Source: Serinicoccus profundi (GTDB lineage Bacteria; Actinomycetota; Actinomycetes; Actinomycetales; Dermatophilaceae). Taken from it: a stretch of 64,000 bases of DNA. The notes beneath the pieces are model-generated. The model saw only the letters and a program-made list of their open reading frames with translations. It was not told the DNA's origin and did no database searches. Positions 24,645 to 33,081 of this stretch are shown piece after piece; within the stretch, counting starts at the first letter, position 1; the number at the start of each line of letters is the position of its first letter. Location: the NCBI RefSeq assembly GCF_008001015.1, contig NZ_CP042862.1:2542001-2606000 (forward strand). Direction: 5' to 3'. The translations under genes were made by a program, and so were the position numbers.

Positions 24645-25985
24645 TCAGCTGGTCTCGAGGGCGTCACCGGCGTGCTCCGGCAGCAGGAGGTATGCCGCCG
24701 CCGCACCGATGACGAAGGCGCCGCCGAAGATGGCGAAGAGGACGGCGTTGCCCCAGGCGCCGAGGACGACCGGCACCAGCAGGGGTGCCGCGATCGAGGC
24801 GATCCGGCCGAAGCCCGCCGCCGCGCCCGCCCCGGACGCCCGGACGCTGGTCGGGTAGATCTCCGGGGTCACGGCATACAGCGCACCCCAGGCACCGAGG
24901 TTGAAGAAGCTCATCGCGCAGCCGGCGGCGATGATCTGCCACACCTCCCCCGCCATCCCGAAGGTCACCGCAGAGACCGCCGACCCGAGCAGGAAGCTGG
25001 CCAGCGTCACCCGGCGACCCCACACCTCGACCAGGACGGCGGCGACCGCATACCCCGGCAGCTGGGCGAGCGTGATGACCAGCGTGTAGCCGAAGGAGCG
25101 GACGAGGTCGAAACCCTGCGCGTAGAGCAGGCTCGGCAGCCAGATGAACGCGCCGTAGTAGGAGAAGTTGACGCAGAACCACACCAGCCAGATCCCGAGG
25201 GTGCGCACCCGGTAGGCCGCGGACCAGAGCGTCCCAGGGGTGCGGGGCGGCGCCTCCGGCAGCGGGCGGCTCTCCTCGTGCGGGAGGCCGGCGGAGTCCT
25301 CGAAGGCGCGGACGACCTCCTCGGCCTCGGCGACCCGCCCCCGCCGCTCGAGGAAGAGCGGAGACTCGGGCATCCCCCACCGGATGACGACGGCATACAC
25401 CGCCGGCACCAGCCCGACCGCGAAGGCCCAGCGCCAGCCGTTGTCGCTGATCGGCACGACGAAATAGCCGATGAGGGCGGCCAGGAGCCACCCCACCGCC
25501 CAGAAGGACTCGAGGATCACCACCATCCGGCCGCGGATCCGCGTCGGCGACAGCTCGCTCACCAACGTCGAGGCCACCGGCAGCTCGGCGCCGAGCCCGA
25601 TCCCCACGAGGAAGCGCAGGACCAGCAGCGCGGCCAGCCCGCTGACCAGCGCGGAGGCACCGGTCGCGAGACCGTAGACGAGCAGCGTCAGGGCGAAGAC
25701 GGTGCGCCGGCCGTAGCGGTCGGCGAGCATCCCGCCGAAGGTCGCCCCGAGCGCCATCCCGACGAACCCGATGGACAGCAGCCAGGACTGCTCGGTCCGG
25801 GTCAGATCCCACTGCGTCGCGATGGCGAGGCCGACGAAGGAGATGAGCCCGACGTCCATCGCATCCAGCGCCCACCCGGTCCCGGACCCGAGCAGCACGC
25901 GGGTGTGGGCCCGGGTGTAGGGCAGCCGACCCATGCGCTCCGGACGGGTGGGCAGCGACGGGGCCGTCACAGAGGTGCTCGCCAT
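24645..25985 (-). CDS. MFS transporter, sugar/aromatic-acid symporter type
   Basis: 446 residues with 12 predicted membrane helices. The MFS A-motif GGMLADRYGRRTVFA lies between helices 2 and 3, the second-half counterpart VEVWGRRVTLAS and the signature TPEIYPTSVRASGAG are typical of the SP/AAHS (NiaP, SV2-like) group, and PESPLFLERRGR is in the central loop. Substrate not predictable. Start ATG 25985 follows TACCAT eight bases upstream. It is a single gene downstream of the TetR gene but with no clear link. Confidence 0.88.
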   Translation of the reverse strand: MASTSVTAPSLPTRPERMGRLPYTRAHTRVLLGSGTGWALDAMDVGLISFVGLAIATQWDLTRTEQSWLLSIGFVGMALGATFGGMLADRYGRRTVFALTLLVYGLATGASALVSGLAALLVLRFLVGIGLGAELPVASTLVSELSPTRIRGRMVVILESFWAVGWLLAALIGYFVVPISDNGWRWAFAVGLVPAVYAVVIRWGMPESPLFLERRGRVAEAEEVVRAFEDSAGLPHEESRPLPEAPPRTPGTLWSAAYRVRTLGIWLVWFCVNFSYYGAFIWLPSLLYAQGFDLVRSFGYTLVITLAQLPGYAVAAVLVEVWGRRVTLASFLLGSAVSAVTFGMAGEVWQIIAAGCAMSFFNLGAWGALYAVTPEIYPTSVRASGAGAAAGFGRIASIAAPLLVPVVLGAWGNAVLFAIFGGAFVIGAAAAYLLLPEHAGDALETS

Positions 25986-26012
25986 AAGCACCGATGGTAT
26001 GCCGCGCCGGAC

Positions 26013-26543
26013 CTACCGCGGCACGGAGGCGAGCAGGGCGAGGGTCCGGTCGACCGAGTCGGCCGGCAGCGCGTCGCGACCGCCCAGGGCGGTGCGGACG
26101 TAGATGCCGTCGCTGACGCGCAGCACGAGGAAGGCGAGGTCGGGGTCGCCCAGCGCCTCGGTCAGCGCGGCGAGGTAGTGCTCGTCGAGCTGCTGCAGCG
26201 CCGCACGGGCCACATGGTGCTCGTCGAGCTGGCCGAGCTTGAGGAGCGCGAGATAGGTCCGGTCCAGCGGCTGGTTGGCCGCCACCGACTCCCGGAGGAA
26301 GACCTCCAGCGCGTCGGGCATCGAGGACAGCCGGCGCTCCTCGGCTCCACCGAAGACCGCCAACCGGTCGGCCAACCCCTGCACGAGGGCCTCCTTGGAC
26401 CCGAAGTGGTAGAGCAGGCCGCCCTTGGACACCCCGGCCTGGTCCGCCGTCGCGGCCAGCGTCGCCGCCCGCTCCCCGTGCTCGATGACGAGGTCCTCGA
26501 AGGCGTCGAGCAGGCGGGACCGCGTCTGTTCACCCTTGGACAT
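26013..26543 (-). CDS. TetR family regulator
   Basis: 176 residues. An N-terminal TetR helix-turn-helix with ADQAGVSKGGLLYHFGSKEAL is followed by a helical ligand-binding domain. The ATG at 26543 lies seven bases after a TAGGAT -10 (26551-26556), so it is probably leaderless. An in-frame ATG three codons earlier is inside the -10. It is divergent from the DHA2-type MFS gene, with a perfect palindrome between them, the classical repressor-efflux arrangement. Confidence 0.9.
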   Translation of the reverse strand: MSKGEQTRSRLLDAFEDLVIEHGERAATLAATADQAGVSKGGLLYHFGSKEALVQGLADRLAVFGGAEERRLSSMPDALEVFLRESVAANQPLDRTYLALLKLGQLDEHHVARAALQQLDEHYLAALTEALGDPDLAFLVLRVSDGIYVRTALGGRDALPADSVDRTLALLASVPR

Positions 26544-26550
26544 AGCTCCC

Positions 26551-26556
26551 ATCCTA
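26551..26556 (-). promoter_or_regulatory. -10 box (TAGGAT) of the tetR at 26013
   Basis: TAGGAT on the minus strand ends seven bases before the ATG at 26543. Confidence 0.45.
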
Positions 26557-26570
26557 CCGTCGCGAACTAA

Positions 26571-26589
26571 ACCGTCCAGACGGTATAGT
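26571..26589 (+). promoter_or_regulatory. TetR operator ACCGTC-CA-GACGGT and MFS -10 TATAGT
   Basis: A perfect 14-bp palindrome (26571-26584), extendable to TAAACCGTC/GACGGTATA, touches the -10 TATAGT (26584-26589), which ends six bases before the MFS ATG at 26596. Binding of the divergent TetR protein would block the efflux promoter directly. Confidence 0.7.
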
Positions 26590-26595
26590 AGAGGG

Positions 26596-28113
26596 ATGAC
26601 CACGACTCCTCTCGCGCCGACCGCTGCGGCGCCCAGCGCCACCCGCCGCGACTGGGCGGGCCTCGCCGTGCTCATGCTGCCGGTGCTCCTCGTCTCGATC
26701 GACACGACGGTGCTCAACTTCGCCCTGCCGCAGATCGCGCGGGCCCTCTCCCCCACCGCCGCCGAGCAGCTGTGGCTCATCGACGCCTACCCGCTCGTCC
26801 TGGCCACCCTGCTCGTCACGATGGGCACCGTCGGGGACCGCATCGGTCGGCGCCGGCTCCTGCTCATCGGCGCGACCGGCTTCGCCGGCGTCTCCGCCCT
26901 GGCCGCCTTCGCCCCGACGGCCGAGCTGCTCATCGCCGCCCGGGTCGCCCTGGGGGTCTTCGGCGCGACGCTCATGCCGGCCACGCTGTCCCTGCTGCGC
27001 ACGATGTTCCTCGACCGGTCCCAGCGACGGCTGGCCGTCGCGATCTGGGCCACGGGCTTCTCCGCCGGGTCGGCCGTGGGCCCGGTGGTGGGCGGGGTCC
27101 TGCTGGCGCACTTCCACTGGGGCTCGGTCTTCCTCGTCGCCGTCCCCATCCTGCTGCCGCTGCTCGTGCTGGGCCCCTTCCTCATCCGCGAGTCCCGCGA
27201 CCCCCACCCCGGTCGCATCGACCTCGTCGGGGTCGCCCTGTCCATGGCGGCCCTCGGCGGCCTCGCCTGGTCTATCAAGCACACCGCGGTGGCCGGGCTC
27301 GACGCCGTCGCGGTCGCGGTCCTCGTCGTGGCCGTCCTCGCGGGCGTCGGCTTCGTGCGCCGGATGCGTCGCGCCGCCAACCCGATGCTCGACGTCAGCC
27401 TCTTCGCCGTCCCCGTCTTCTCCGGCGCGCTGACGGTCAACCTGCTGAGCATCGTCGCGCTGACCGGCTTCCTCTTCTTCGTCACCCAGCACCTGCAGCT
27501 CGTCGAGGGGATGCCCCCGCTGGAGGCCTCCCTCGTGCTCGTGCCGGGGGTGGTCGCGATGGTGGCCGCCGGGCTGCTCGTGGTCCGGGTCGTGCGCCAC
27601 GTCCCGCCGGGCCTGGCCGTGGTGGGGGGCCTGGCCTTCTCCTTCTGCGCCTACGCCCTGCTCGCCCTGGGCGGGACCGGCATCACCGTGCCGCAGATCA
27701 CCCTGGCCTTCGTCCTGCTCGGGCTGGGGATCGGCGCGGCCGAGACGATCTCCAACGACCAGATCCTCACCGCCGTGCCTGCCGCCAAGGCCGGGGCCGC
27801 GTCGGCGGCGAGCGAGACGGCCTACGAGTTCGGTGCGGTGCTCGGCACCACCGTGCTCGGTGGGCTCCTCACGGCGGTCTACCGCTCCTCCCTCACGATC
27901 CCGGCCGGCACCGACGAGGCCTCGGCCGCCGCGGCGCGGGACACCCTGGGTGGCGCCGTCGCGGCGGCCGAGCGGACCGGCGACCAGGCGCTGCTGGAGT
28001 CGGCCCGCGCCGCCTTCGACGCGGGGGTCGGGGTCACGAGCACCGCTGGGGCCGTGCTCGTCGCCGGGGCGGCGCTGGTCGCCTGGGTCACCCTGCGCCG
28101 GGCGGAGCGGTGA
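26596..28113 (+). CDS. MFS drug efflux transporter, DHA2 (14-TM) family
   Basis: 505 residues with about 14 membrane helices. Helix 1 carries SIDTTVLNFALPQIA, the DHA2 motif, MGTVGDRIGRRRLLL is motif A and GSAVGPVVGGVLL is antiporter motif C. Members are proton-coupled exporters of quaternary ammonium compounds and other drugs (QacA/LfrA-like). Start ATG 26596 is leaderless by position. Control by the divergent TetR is supported by the palindrome at 26571. Confidence 0.92.
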   Translation: MTTTPLAPTAAAPSATRRDWAGLAVLMLPVLLVSIDTTVLNFALPQIARALSPTAAEQLWLIDAYPLVLATLLVTMGTVGDRIGRRRLLLIGATGFAGVSALAAFAPTAELLIAARVALGVFGATLMPATLSLLRTMFLDRSQRRLAVAIWATGFSAGSAVGPVVGGVLLAHFHWGSVFLVAVPILLPLLVLGPFLIRESRDPHPGRIDLVGVALSMAALGGLAWSIKHTAVAGLDAVAVAVLVVAVLAGVGFVRRMRRAANPMLDVSLFAVPVFSGALTVNLLSIVALTGFLFFVTQHLQLVEGMPPLEASLVLVPGVVAMVAAGLLVVRVVRHVPPGLAVVGGLAFSFCAYALLALGGTGITVPQITLAFVLLGLGIGAAETISNDQILTAVPAAKAGAASAASETAYEFGAVLGTTVLGGLLTAVYRSSLTIPAGTDEASAAAARDTLGGAVAAAERTGDQALLESARAAFDAGVGVTSTAGAVLVAGAALVAWVTLRRAER

Positions 28114-28125
28114 GACCTCGCGCGC

Positions 28126-28623
28126 TCAGCGGTAGTTGGTGAACTGCAGCGCGACGTCGAGGTCCTTGCCCTTGAGCAGCTGCTGCACCGCCTGCAGGTC
28201 GTCGCGCGACTTGGAGGTGACCCGCAGCTCATCGCCCTGGATCTGGCTCTTGACGGTCTTCGGCGCCTCCTCGCGGATGATCTTGGAGATCTTCTTGGCG
28301 TTCTCGCTCGAGATGCCGCTCTTGAGCGCCGCCTCGAGGCGGTACTCCTTGCCGGAGGCGTAGGGCTCCCCGTCGTGGGTGTAGTCCAGGTGCTTGAGCG
28401 AGACCCCGCGCTTGACGAGCTTGGTCTGCAGGACGTCGAGCACCGCCTTGCACCGCTCCTCGGAGTTGGCGGCCATGGAGATGCTCTCCCCGTTGAGCTC
28501 CACCCGGGCGCCGACGTTGCGGAAGTCGTAGCGGGTCGAGATCTCCTTGGCCGCCTGGTTGACGGCGTTGGCGACCTCCTGCTGATCGACCTTGCTAACG
28601 ATGTCGAAGGACGAGTCGGCCAT
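28126..28623 (-). CDS. YajQ family nucleotide-binding protein
   Basis: 165 residues, the normal YajQ size. [20 protein letters not shown], the RYDF motif, a central [11 protein letters not shown] and the C-terminal LQFTNYR are all diagnostic. YajQ proteins bind nucleotides (in Xanthomonas cyclic di-GMP). The ATG at 28623 has AGGAGGT six bases upstream; the ATG two codons earlier is adjacent to that site and too close. Convergent with the MFS gene, 12 bases apart. Confidence 0.95.
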   Translation of the reverse strand: MADSSFDIVSKVDQQEVANAVNQAAKEISTRYDFRNVGARVELNGESISMAANSEERCKAVLDVLQTKLVKRGVSLKHLDYTHDGEPYASGKEYRLEAALKSGISSENAKKISKIIREEAPKTVKSQIQGDELRVTSKSRDDLQAVQQLLKGKDLDVALQFTNYR

Positions 28624-28720
28624 GGGCATACCTCCTGTGTCGTGACTGGCCGGTGACTCACGCACGAGTTCGGAGCACCGGGATAGGACTGTTAGCATGT
28701 CATCCGCGCTTTGGCGCACT

Positions 28721-28803
28721 GGCAGGTTGTCCGAGCGGCCAATGGAAGCGGACTGTAAATCCGTCGGCGTATGCCTACGCAGGTTCGAATCCTGCACCTG
28801 CCA
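28721..28803 (+). tRNA. tRNA-Tyr (GUA)
   Basis: 83 nt with a long variable arm. The anticodon loop CTGTAAA presents GTA, the acceptor is GGCAGGT/ACCTGCC and the T-arm is GCAGGTTCGAATCCTGC. CCA is not encoded in full. It is monocistronic, divergent from yajQ. Confidence 0.97.
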
Positions 28804-28812
28804 CAGAAGCGG

Positions 28813-28838
28813 ACGGGCACCGGGAGACCGGTGCCCGT
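28813..28838 (+). terminator. Hairpin downstream of tRNA-Tyr
   Basis: ACGGGCACCGG and CCGGTGCCCGT form a perfect 11-bp stem with a 4-base GAGA loop, ten bases after the tRNA, followed by TCT. A strong intrinsic-type terminator for this composition. Confidence 0.75.
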
Positions 28839-28849
28839 TCTGCGTCATA

Positions 28850-28869
28850 CCCCCCCCCCCCCCCCCCCC
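28850..28869. repeat. Poly-C tract (20 nt)
   Basis: An uninterrupted run of 20 C lies between the tRNA-Tyr terminator and the sigma factor gene. The flanks are TCATA and ACCAGG. Not within any gene. It could be hypermutable or an assembly-sensitive length. Confidence 0.85.
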
Positions 28870-28994
28870 ACCAGGTATGCCGTCCCTCCCGACGCAGCGG
28901 CACGCCGCGTGGTGACTGCAACAGGTCGGCGGACGCGGACATAGTGCAGGTGGACGGGCCGACGGGGCCCGACCCTCACACCGCAGGAGGAGCG

Positions 28995-29549
28995 ATGGCC
29001 CTACGCCTCGCTGGGACCCACCCCGACCAGGGGCCACCCGGGAGCACCCGGGACACCGCGTGGTTCGACGGGTTCTTCGCCCAGCACGCGACTCAGATCC
29101 ACCGGTACTTCGTCCGCCGGGCCGCCGGCAACGACGTCGACGACCTCACCGCGGAGGTCTTCGCGACCGCGTGGCGACGCCGCGACAAGATCCCGGCCGA
29201 TTTCGCACTGCCGTGGCTCTACCGCACCGCGTCCTACGTCCTGGCCAACCACCGGCGCAAGCCGACGCTGACCCTGCTGTCCGACTACTCCGGCCACGAG
29301 GGCGGCGACGGCCTCGACCAGCACATGCGCAGCGTCGACCCGGCCGACCTCGTCATGGCCGACGACGAGGTGCGCCGCGCCCTCGGCCGGCTGAGCACCC
29401 GCGACCGCGGCATCCTCATGCTCCATGCCTGGGAGGGGCTGGACGGGGAGGGACTCGCGCAGGCCCTGGGCCTGACCCGCGGAGGCGCCGCTGCGGCGCT
29501 CTCCCGGGCCCGGGCCCGGCTGCGCGAGGCCTGGGAGCACGACCACTGA
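28995..29549 (+). CDS. ECF-type sigma-70 family RNA polymerase sigma factor
   Basis: 184 residues. Region 2 is seen in [19 protein letters not shown]...AWRRRDKI with [17 protein letters not shown] (2.4), and region 4 in [21 protein letters not shown] with [21 protein letters not shown]. The start ATG 28995 has AGGAGG four bases upstream; an upstream reading frame passes through tRNA-Tyr and is spurious. The next gene encodes a single-pass membrane protein, its likely regulatory partner. Confidence 0.92.
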   Translation: MALRLAGTHPDQGPPGSTRDTAWFDGFFAQHATQIHRYFVRRAAGNDVDDLTAEVFATAWRRRDKIPADFALPWLYRTASYVLANHRRKPTLTLLSDYSGHEGGDGLDQHMRSVDPADLVMADDEVRRALGRLSTRDRGILMLHAWEGLDGEGLAQALGLTRGGAAAALSRARARLREAWEHDH

Positions 29550-29617
29550 CTCATCCCCGGGCCACCAAGTCCGGCACCACCGCACGATCACGCACCACCG
29601 CTCGAAGGAGACCGATC

Positions 29618-31012
29618 ATGGTCCAGCACCACAGCGACGAGAGCCTGCACCGCCTGCAGGCCAGCGACCCGGCCACCGGGTCCCACCCCGACCTCAACCG
29701 GCTGCGCTCGCTCATCGCGCACAAGGCCCCCGCCAGCCAGGGCGCCGACCGCGCGACCCGGGTCGATGAGGACCTACTCGGGGGCCCGGCGATCCGGGCG
29801 CCGTGGGTGGCGGCCGCGTGCATCGCGGCGCTCGCCATCGGCGCCGGAGGGTATGCCGTCGGTGCGCAGCGCGGCACCGGCACCCTGCTGGTCGCCGGCC
29901 AGGACTCCCTGCTGTCCCCCGCCGGGGCCGGCATGGACGCCGGGCTGAGCGCCGAGCTCTCCAGCGGGTCGGTCGCCACGAGCAGCTCGGCCGGCGAGTC
30001 CGCCCCCCAGCCCTACGACCCCGGCCCGGTCCGGCTGGTGCCGGCCGACTCCCTCTCCTCGGAGCGCTCCACCGCTGCGGTGCGCGTCCTGCGCAGCGAC
30101 GAGGACCCCGAGGCCTTCCTCGAGGAGTGGGCCCGGACGCTCGGCCTCCAGGGCGAGCCGATGGCCAGCGACGAGGACTTCTTCCCGGAGGGCAATGTCG
30201 GGCTGGCCGAGGCCGAGACCGGTCGGATGATCAGCGCCAGCACCGAGGGTGGCGGCCTGCACGTCTCCTACTCCGACTTCTTCTCCTCCCCCTACTGCCG
30301 GGAAGAGCTCGCCATGGCGCAGGGCCGCGAGCGCGACACGATGCAGGACTACTGGGAGGCGACCTTCGGGTCGGACACCCCGCTGCCCACGGTGGACGAC
30401 TGCCGCGAGATCACCGGCGAGCGCCCCACGGACGAGCAGGCCGAGCAGGCCGCCCGGGACTTCCTCACCCTCGCCGGGGTGCCGACCGAGGGGTTCACCT
30501 TCCAGAGCAGCGACTACGACCGTGGTTCCTCCGTGGTCTACGTCGAGGCCGCCCCTCCCGGAGGTGCCTACGGCCCGAAGCACGTGAGCCTCACCGTGGG
30601 CCCCTCCGGTGTCATCGACGCCAACGCGGGGCTGGGCGAGATGGTCTCCATCGGCGACTACCCGGTCATCTCCCCGGTCGAGGCGGTGGAGCGCTACGGG
30701 CTGCGCGAGTTCAGCATGGAGTACGGCGTCCAGCTGCCTCAGGACCTCGAGGACCTCGCGCCGGTCCGCGACGGCGACCTGACCTTCATCGAGCCGAAGA
30801 TCCCGGACGTCCCGGAGGTCGCGGACGGGATGCAGATCCCGCTGCTGCTCAAGGACAAGGAGGTCACCGGCGCCCGCCTCGTGCAGGCCACGATGTACAC
30901 CCAGGCCGGCAGCATGGAGGTCCCCACCTGGGAGCTCACCACCGATGACGGCATGAGCTACCCGGTCATGGCCGTGGCCGATGAGTCGATCGACTGGATC
31001 ACCTGGGAGTGA
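29618..31012 (+). CDS. Membrane-anchored extracytoplasmic protein, partner of the ECF sigma factor
   Basis: 464 residues. A short cytoplasmic part (about residues 1-60, basic, with DESLHRLQASDP) precedes one transmembrane helix (about 62-82) and a large acidic extracytoplasmic domain. This is the layout of CU044_5270-like and anti-sigma proteins that follow ECF genes in actinobacteria. No zinc-finger HxxxCxxC motif is seen, so it is not a ZAS-type anti-sigma. Start ATG 29618 has GAAGGAG upstream; it follows the sigma gene by 68 bases. Confidence 0.7.
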   Translation: MVQHHSDESLHRLQASDPATGSHPDLNRLRSLIAHKAPASQGADRATRVDEDLLGGPAIRAPWVAAACIAALAIGAGGYAVGAQRGTGTLLVAGQDSLLSPAGAGMDAGLSAELSSGSVATSSSAGESAPQPYDPGPVRLVPADSLSSERSTAAVRVLRSDEDPEAFLEEWARTLGLQGEPMASDEDFFPEGNVGLAEAETGRMISASTEGGGLHVSYSDFFSSPYCREELAMAQGRERDTMQDYWEATFGSDTPLPTVDDCREITGERPTDEQAEQAARDFLTLAGVPTEGFTFQSSDYDRGSSVVYVEAAPPGGAYGPKHVSLTVGPSGVIDANAGLGEMVSIGDYPVISPVEAVERYGLREFSMEYGVQLPQDLEDLAPVRDGDLTFIEPKIPDVPEVADGMQIPLLLKDKEVTGARLVQATMYTQAGSMEVPTWELTTDDGMSYPVMAVADESIDWITWE

Positions 31013-31028
31013 GCCGACGGATGGGACG

Positions 31029-31976
31029 ATGGCGGGTGTGACCACACCCGCCATCGTCGCTGTCCCGCTCCCCCGGCCTCCCGCGCTCGTGCTGCGCGGC
31101 CAGCGCTTCGACGCGGCTCGTCCCGCCGTCATGGCGATCGTCAACCGGACCCGGGACTCCTTCTGGGCCGGCAACCGCCACGCCGTCCTCGACGACGCGA
31201 TGGCGGCATTGCACGCGGCCGTGCGCGAGGGCGCGGACATCGTCGACGTCGGCGGGGTGCGCGCCGGCCAGGAGAGCGAGCACGTCGACGCCGCCGCGGA
31301 GATCGACGGGGTCCTGCCCTTCCTCGAGGCGGCCCGGGCGGCCTATCCCGACCTCGTCCTCTCCCTCGACACCTGGCGCAGCGAGGTGGCCCGCGCGGCG
31401 GACGGCCTGCTCGACCTCGTCAACGACACCTGGGCCGGCCACGACCCCGAGCTGGTGGGCGTGGCGGCCGACCTCGGCGCCGGCGTGGTCGTCTCGCACA
31501 CCGGTGGGCTCCCGCCGCGCACCGACCCGGTGCAGGTCCGGTATGCCGACGCCCAGGGCAACGACGAGCTCGCCGTCGTCCGTGACGTGGTCACGGTCCT
31601 GGCCCGGGGGGCGCGGGTCGCCGTGCAGGCGGGGGTCCCGCCCGAGCGGGTGCTCATCGACCCGACCCTGGACTTCGGCAAGACCACGCGGCACTCGCTG
31701 GTGACGTTGCGGCATACCGCCGATGTCGCGGCCCTCGGCCACCCGGTGCTGCAGGCCCTCTCCCGCAAGGACTTCGTCGGCGAGACCCTCGACCTGGAGG
31801 CCGACGAGCGGCTGGAGGGCACGCTCGCCGCGACCGCGGTGGCGGCGTGGCTGGGCACGGCGGTCTTCCGCGCCCACGACGTCCGGGCGACCCGGCGGGT
31901 CGTCGACATGGTCGCCAGCATCCGCGGGGACCGGCCCCCGGCCCGCGCGGTCCGGGGCGAGCCGACCGACCGCTGA
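31029..31976 (+). CDS. folP2: Dihydropteroate synthase-like protein, FolP2 type
   Basis: 315 residues of TIM-barrel type. The DHPS opening motif is MAIVNRTRDSFW in place of the usual NxTPDSF. The protein keeps VDVGGVRAGQES (pterin region), LSLDTWRSEVA, LVNDTWAG and IDPTLDFGKTTRHS. This NRT variant and changed pterin contacts match the mycobacterial FolP2 branch, known in M. leprae to lack normal DHPS activity. So a true folate role is doubtful. Start ATG 31029; a GTG three codons later is also possible. Convergent with htpX. Confidence 0.82.
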   Translation: MAGVTTPAIVAVPLPRPPALVLRGQRFDAARPAVMAIVNRTRDSFWAGNRHAVLDDAMAALHAAVREGADIVDVGGVRAGQESEHVDAAAEIDGVLPFLEAARAAYPDLVLSLDTWRSEVARAADGLLDLVNDTWAGHDPELVGVAADLGAGVVVSHTGGLPPRTDPVQVRYADAQGNDELAVVRDVVTVLARGARVAVQAGVPPERVLIDPTLDFGKTTRHSLVTLRHTADVAALGHPVLQALSRKDFVGETLDLEADERLEGTLAATAVAAWLGTAVFRAHDVRATRRVVDMVASIRGDRPPARAVRGEPTDR

Positions 31977-32015
31977 GGAGCGCCAGCCCGGGGTCACATC
32001 GGCAGGGTCGTGAGA

Positions 32016-32089
32016 CGACCTGGGCAAGGGTGGACCCCACGCTGCACCATGGCCATGCTGCAGCGTGTCGACTCCGCTTGCCCAGGTCG
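32016..32089. repeat. Large nested inverted repeat between convergent folP2 and htpX
   Basis: Outer arms CGACCTGGGCAAG (32016-32028) and CTTGCCCAGGTCG (32077-32089) are perfect 13-mers. Inner arms CACGCTGCA (32038-32046) and TGCAGCGTG (32059-32067) are perfect 9-mers around a centre that itself contains the palindrome CATGGCCATG. The position between convergent genes suggests a bidirectional terminator, though the structure is more elaborate than usual. The rest of the 168-bp gap contains nothing recognised. Confidence 0.75.
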
Positions 32090-32144
32090 CGTCAGAGCAG
32101 TGTTGGCGTGCCCAGCGAGAGCCGCGCCCTGGGGCGGGTCGTGA

Positions 32145-33020
32145 TCAGAGGCGCTCGATGCCGGGCTGGTTGCCCTGGGCCATCTGCTCCAGCCGGGCGA
32201 TGCGCTGCGCCATCGGCGGGTGGGTCGCGAACATCTTCGTGACGTCCTTGGCGCGGAACGGGTTGGCGATCATCATGTGACTGGCGTTGACGAGCTGCGG
32301 CTCGGGGGCCAGCGGGGCGCGGGCGGTGCCGGACTCCAGCTTGCGCAACGCCGAGGCCAGCGCCAGCGGGTCTCCGGTGAGCTGGGCGCCGTCCTCGTCC
32401 GCGTCATACTCCCGGGTCCTGCTGATCGCGAGCTGCACCACCGTGGCGGCGAAGGGCGCGAGCAGCGCCATCGCCAGCAGGGCGAGCGGGTTGGCGCCGT
32501 TCTCCCGGTTGCCCCCGCCGAAGAAGAGCGCCATTTGCGCCACCGAGGTGATGACCCCGGCGATGCCGGCGGCGACCGAGCTGGTGAGGATGTCGCGGTT
32601 GTAGACGTGCATGAGCTCGTGCCCGAGCACCCCGCGCAGCTCGCGCTCGTCGAGCAGGTGCAGGATGCCCTCGGTGCAGCACACCGCGGCGTGCTCGGGG
32701 TTGCGGCCGGTCGCGAAGGCGTTGGGCGCCGCCGTCGGGCTGACGTAGAGGCGGGGCATGGGCTTGCCCGCCTGCTGGGAGAGCTCGCTGACGATGCGGT
32801 ACATCGCCGGCTGCTGCTCGGGGGTCACCGGCTCGGCACGCATGGCCTTGATGGCCAGCTTGTCGGAGTTCCAGTAGCTGTAGAACGTCGTGGCCAGCCC
32901 GAAGATCGCGAAGAGCCAGATGAACCGGCCGCCGCCGATGAGCGCACCCATCCCGAGGAAGATCGCCCAGATGGCGCCGAAGAGCAGCGTGGTCTTCAGC
33001 CCGTTGTAGTGCCTGTGCAT
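32145..33020 (-). CDS. htpX: Membrane zinc metalloprotease HtpX
   Basis: 291 residues, the normal HtpX length. Two N-terminal membrane helices, then the Zn site [10 protein letters not shown] (HExxH), two further hydrophobic segments and EYDADEDGA, which supplies the third ligand Glu. HtpX degrades misfolded membrane proteins at the cytoplasmic face. Start ATG 33020 (MHRHYNG) with no strong ribosome binding site. Lies downstream of the nuoN homologue on the same strand but 61 bases away. Confidence 0.94.
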   Translation of the reverse strand: MHRHYNGLKTTLLFGAIWAIFLGMGALIGGGRFIWLFAIFGLATTFYSYWNSDKLAIKAMRAEPVTPEQQPAMYRIVSELSQQAGKPMPRLYVSPTAAPNAFATGRNPEHAAVCCTEGILHLLDERELRGVLGHELMHVYNRDILTSSVAAGIAGVITSVAQMALFFGGGNRENGANPLALLAMALLAPFAATVVQLAISRTREYDADEDGAQLTGDPLALASALRKLESGTARAPLAPEPQLVNASHMMIANPFRAKDVTKMFATHPPMAQRIARLEQMAQGNQPGIERL

Positions 33021-33081
33021 GACCGGTCAACGACCGGTGGTCCTCGCGGTGTTCCCGGGTGTTCCCGGGTGCAGCCAGGTC

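Noticed and set aside
23403-26570. 1055-codon plus-strand open frame across rocD and the MFS gene
   Set aside because: It is a shadow of minus-strand high-GC genes; its translation is low-complexity (Gly/Arg/Glu/Asp) and the opposite-strand products are clear families.
28653-28994. Coding extension upstream of the ECF sigma factor
   Set aside because: It would translate through tRNA-Tyr and the poly-C run; the ATG at 28995 has a strong AGGAGG site.
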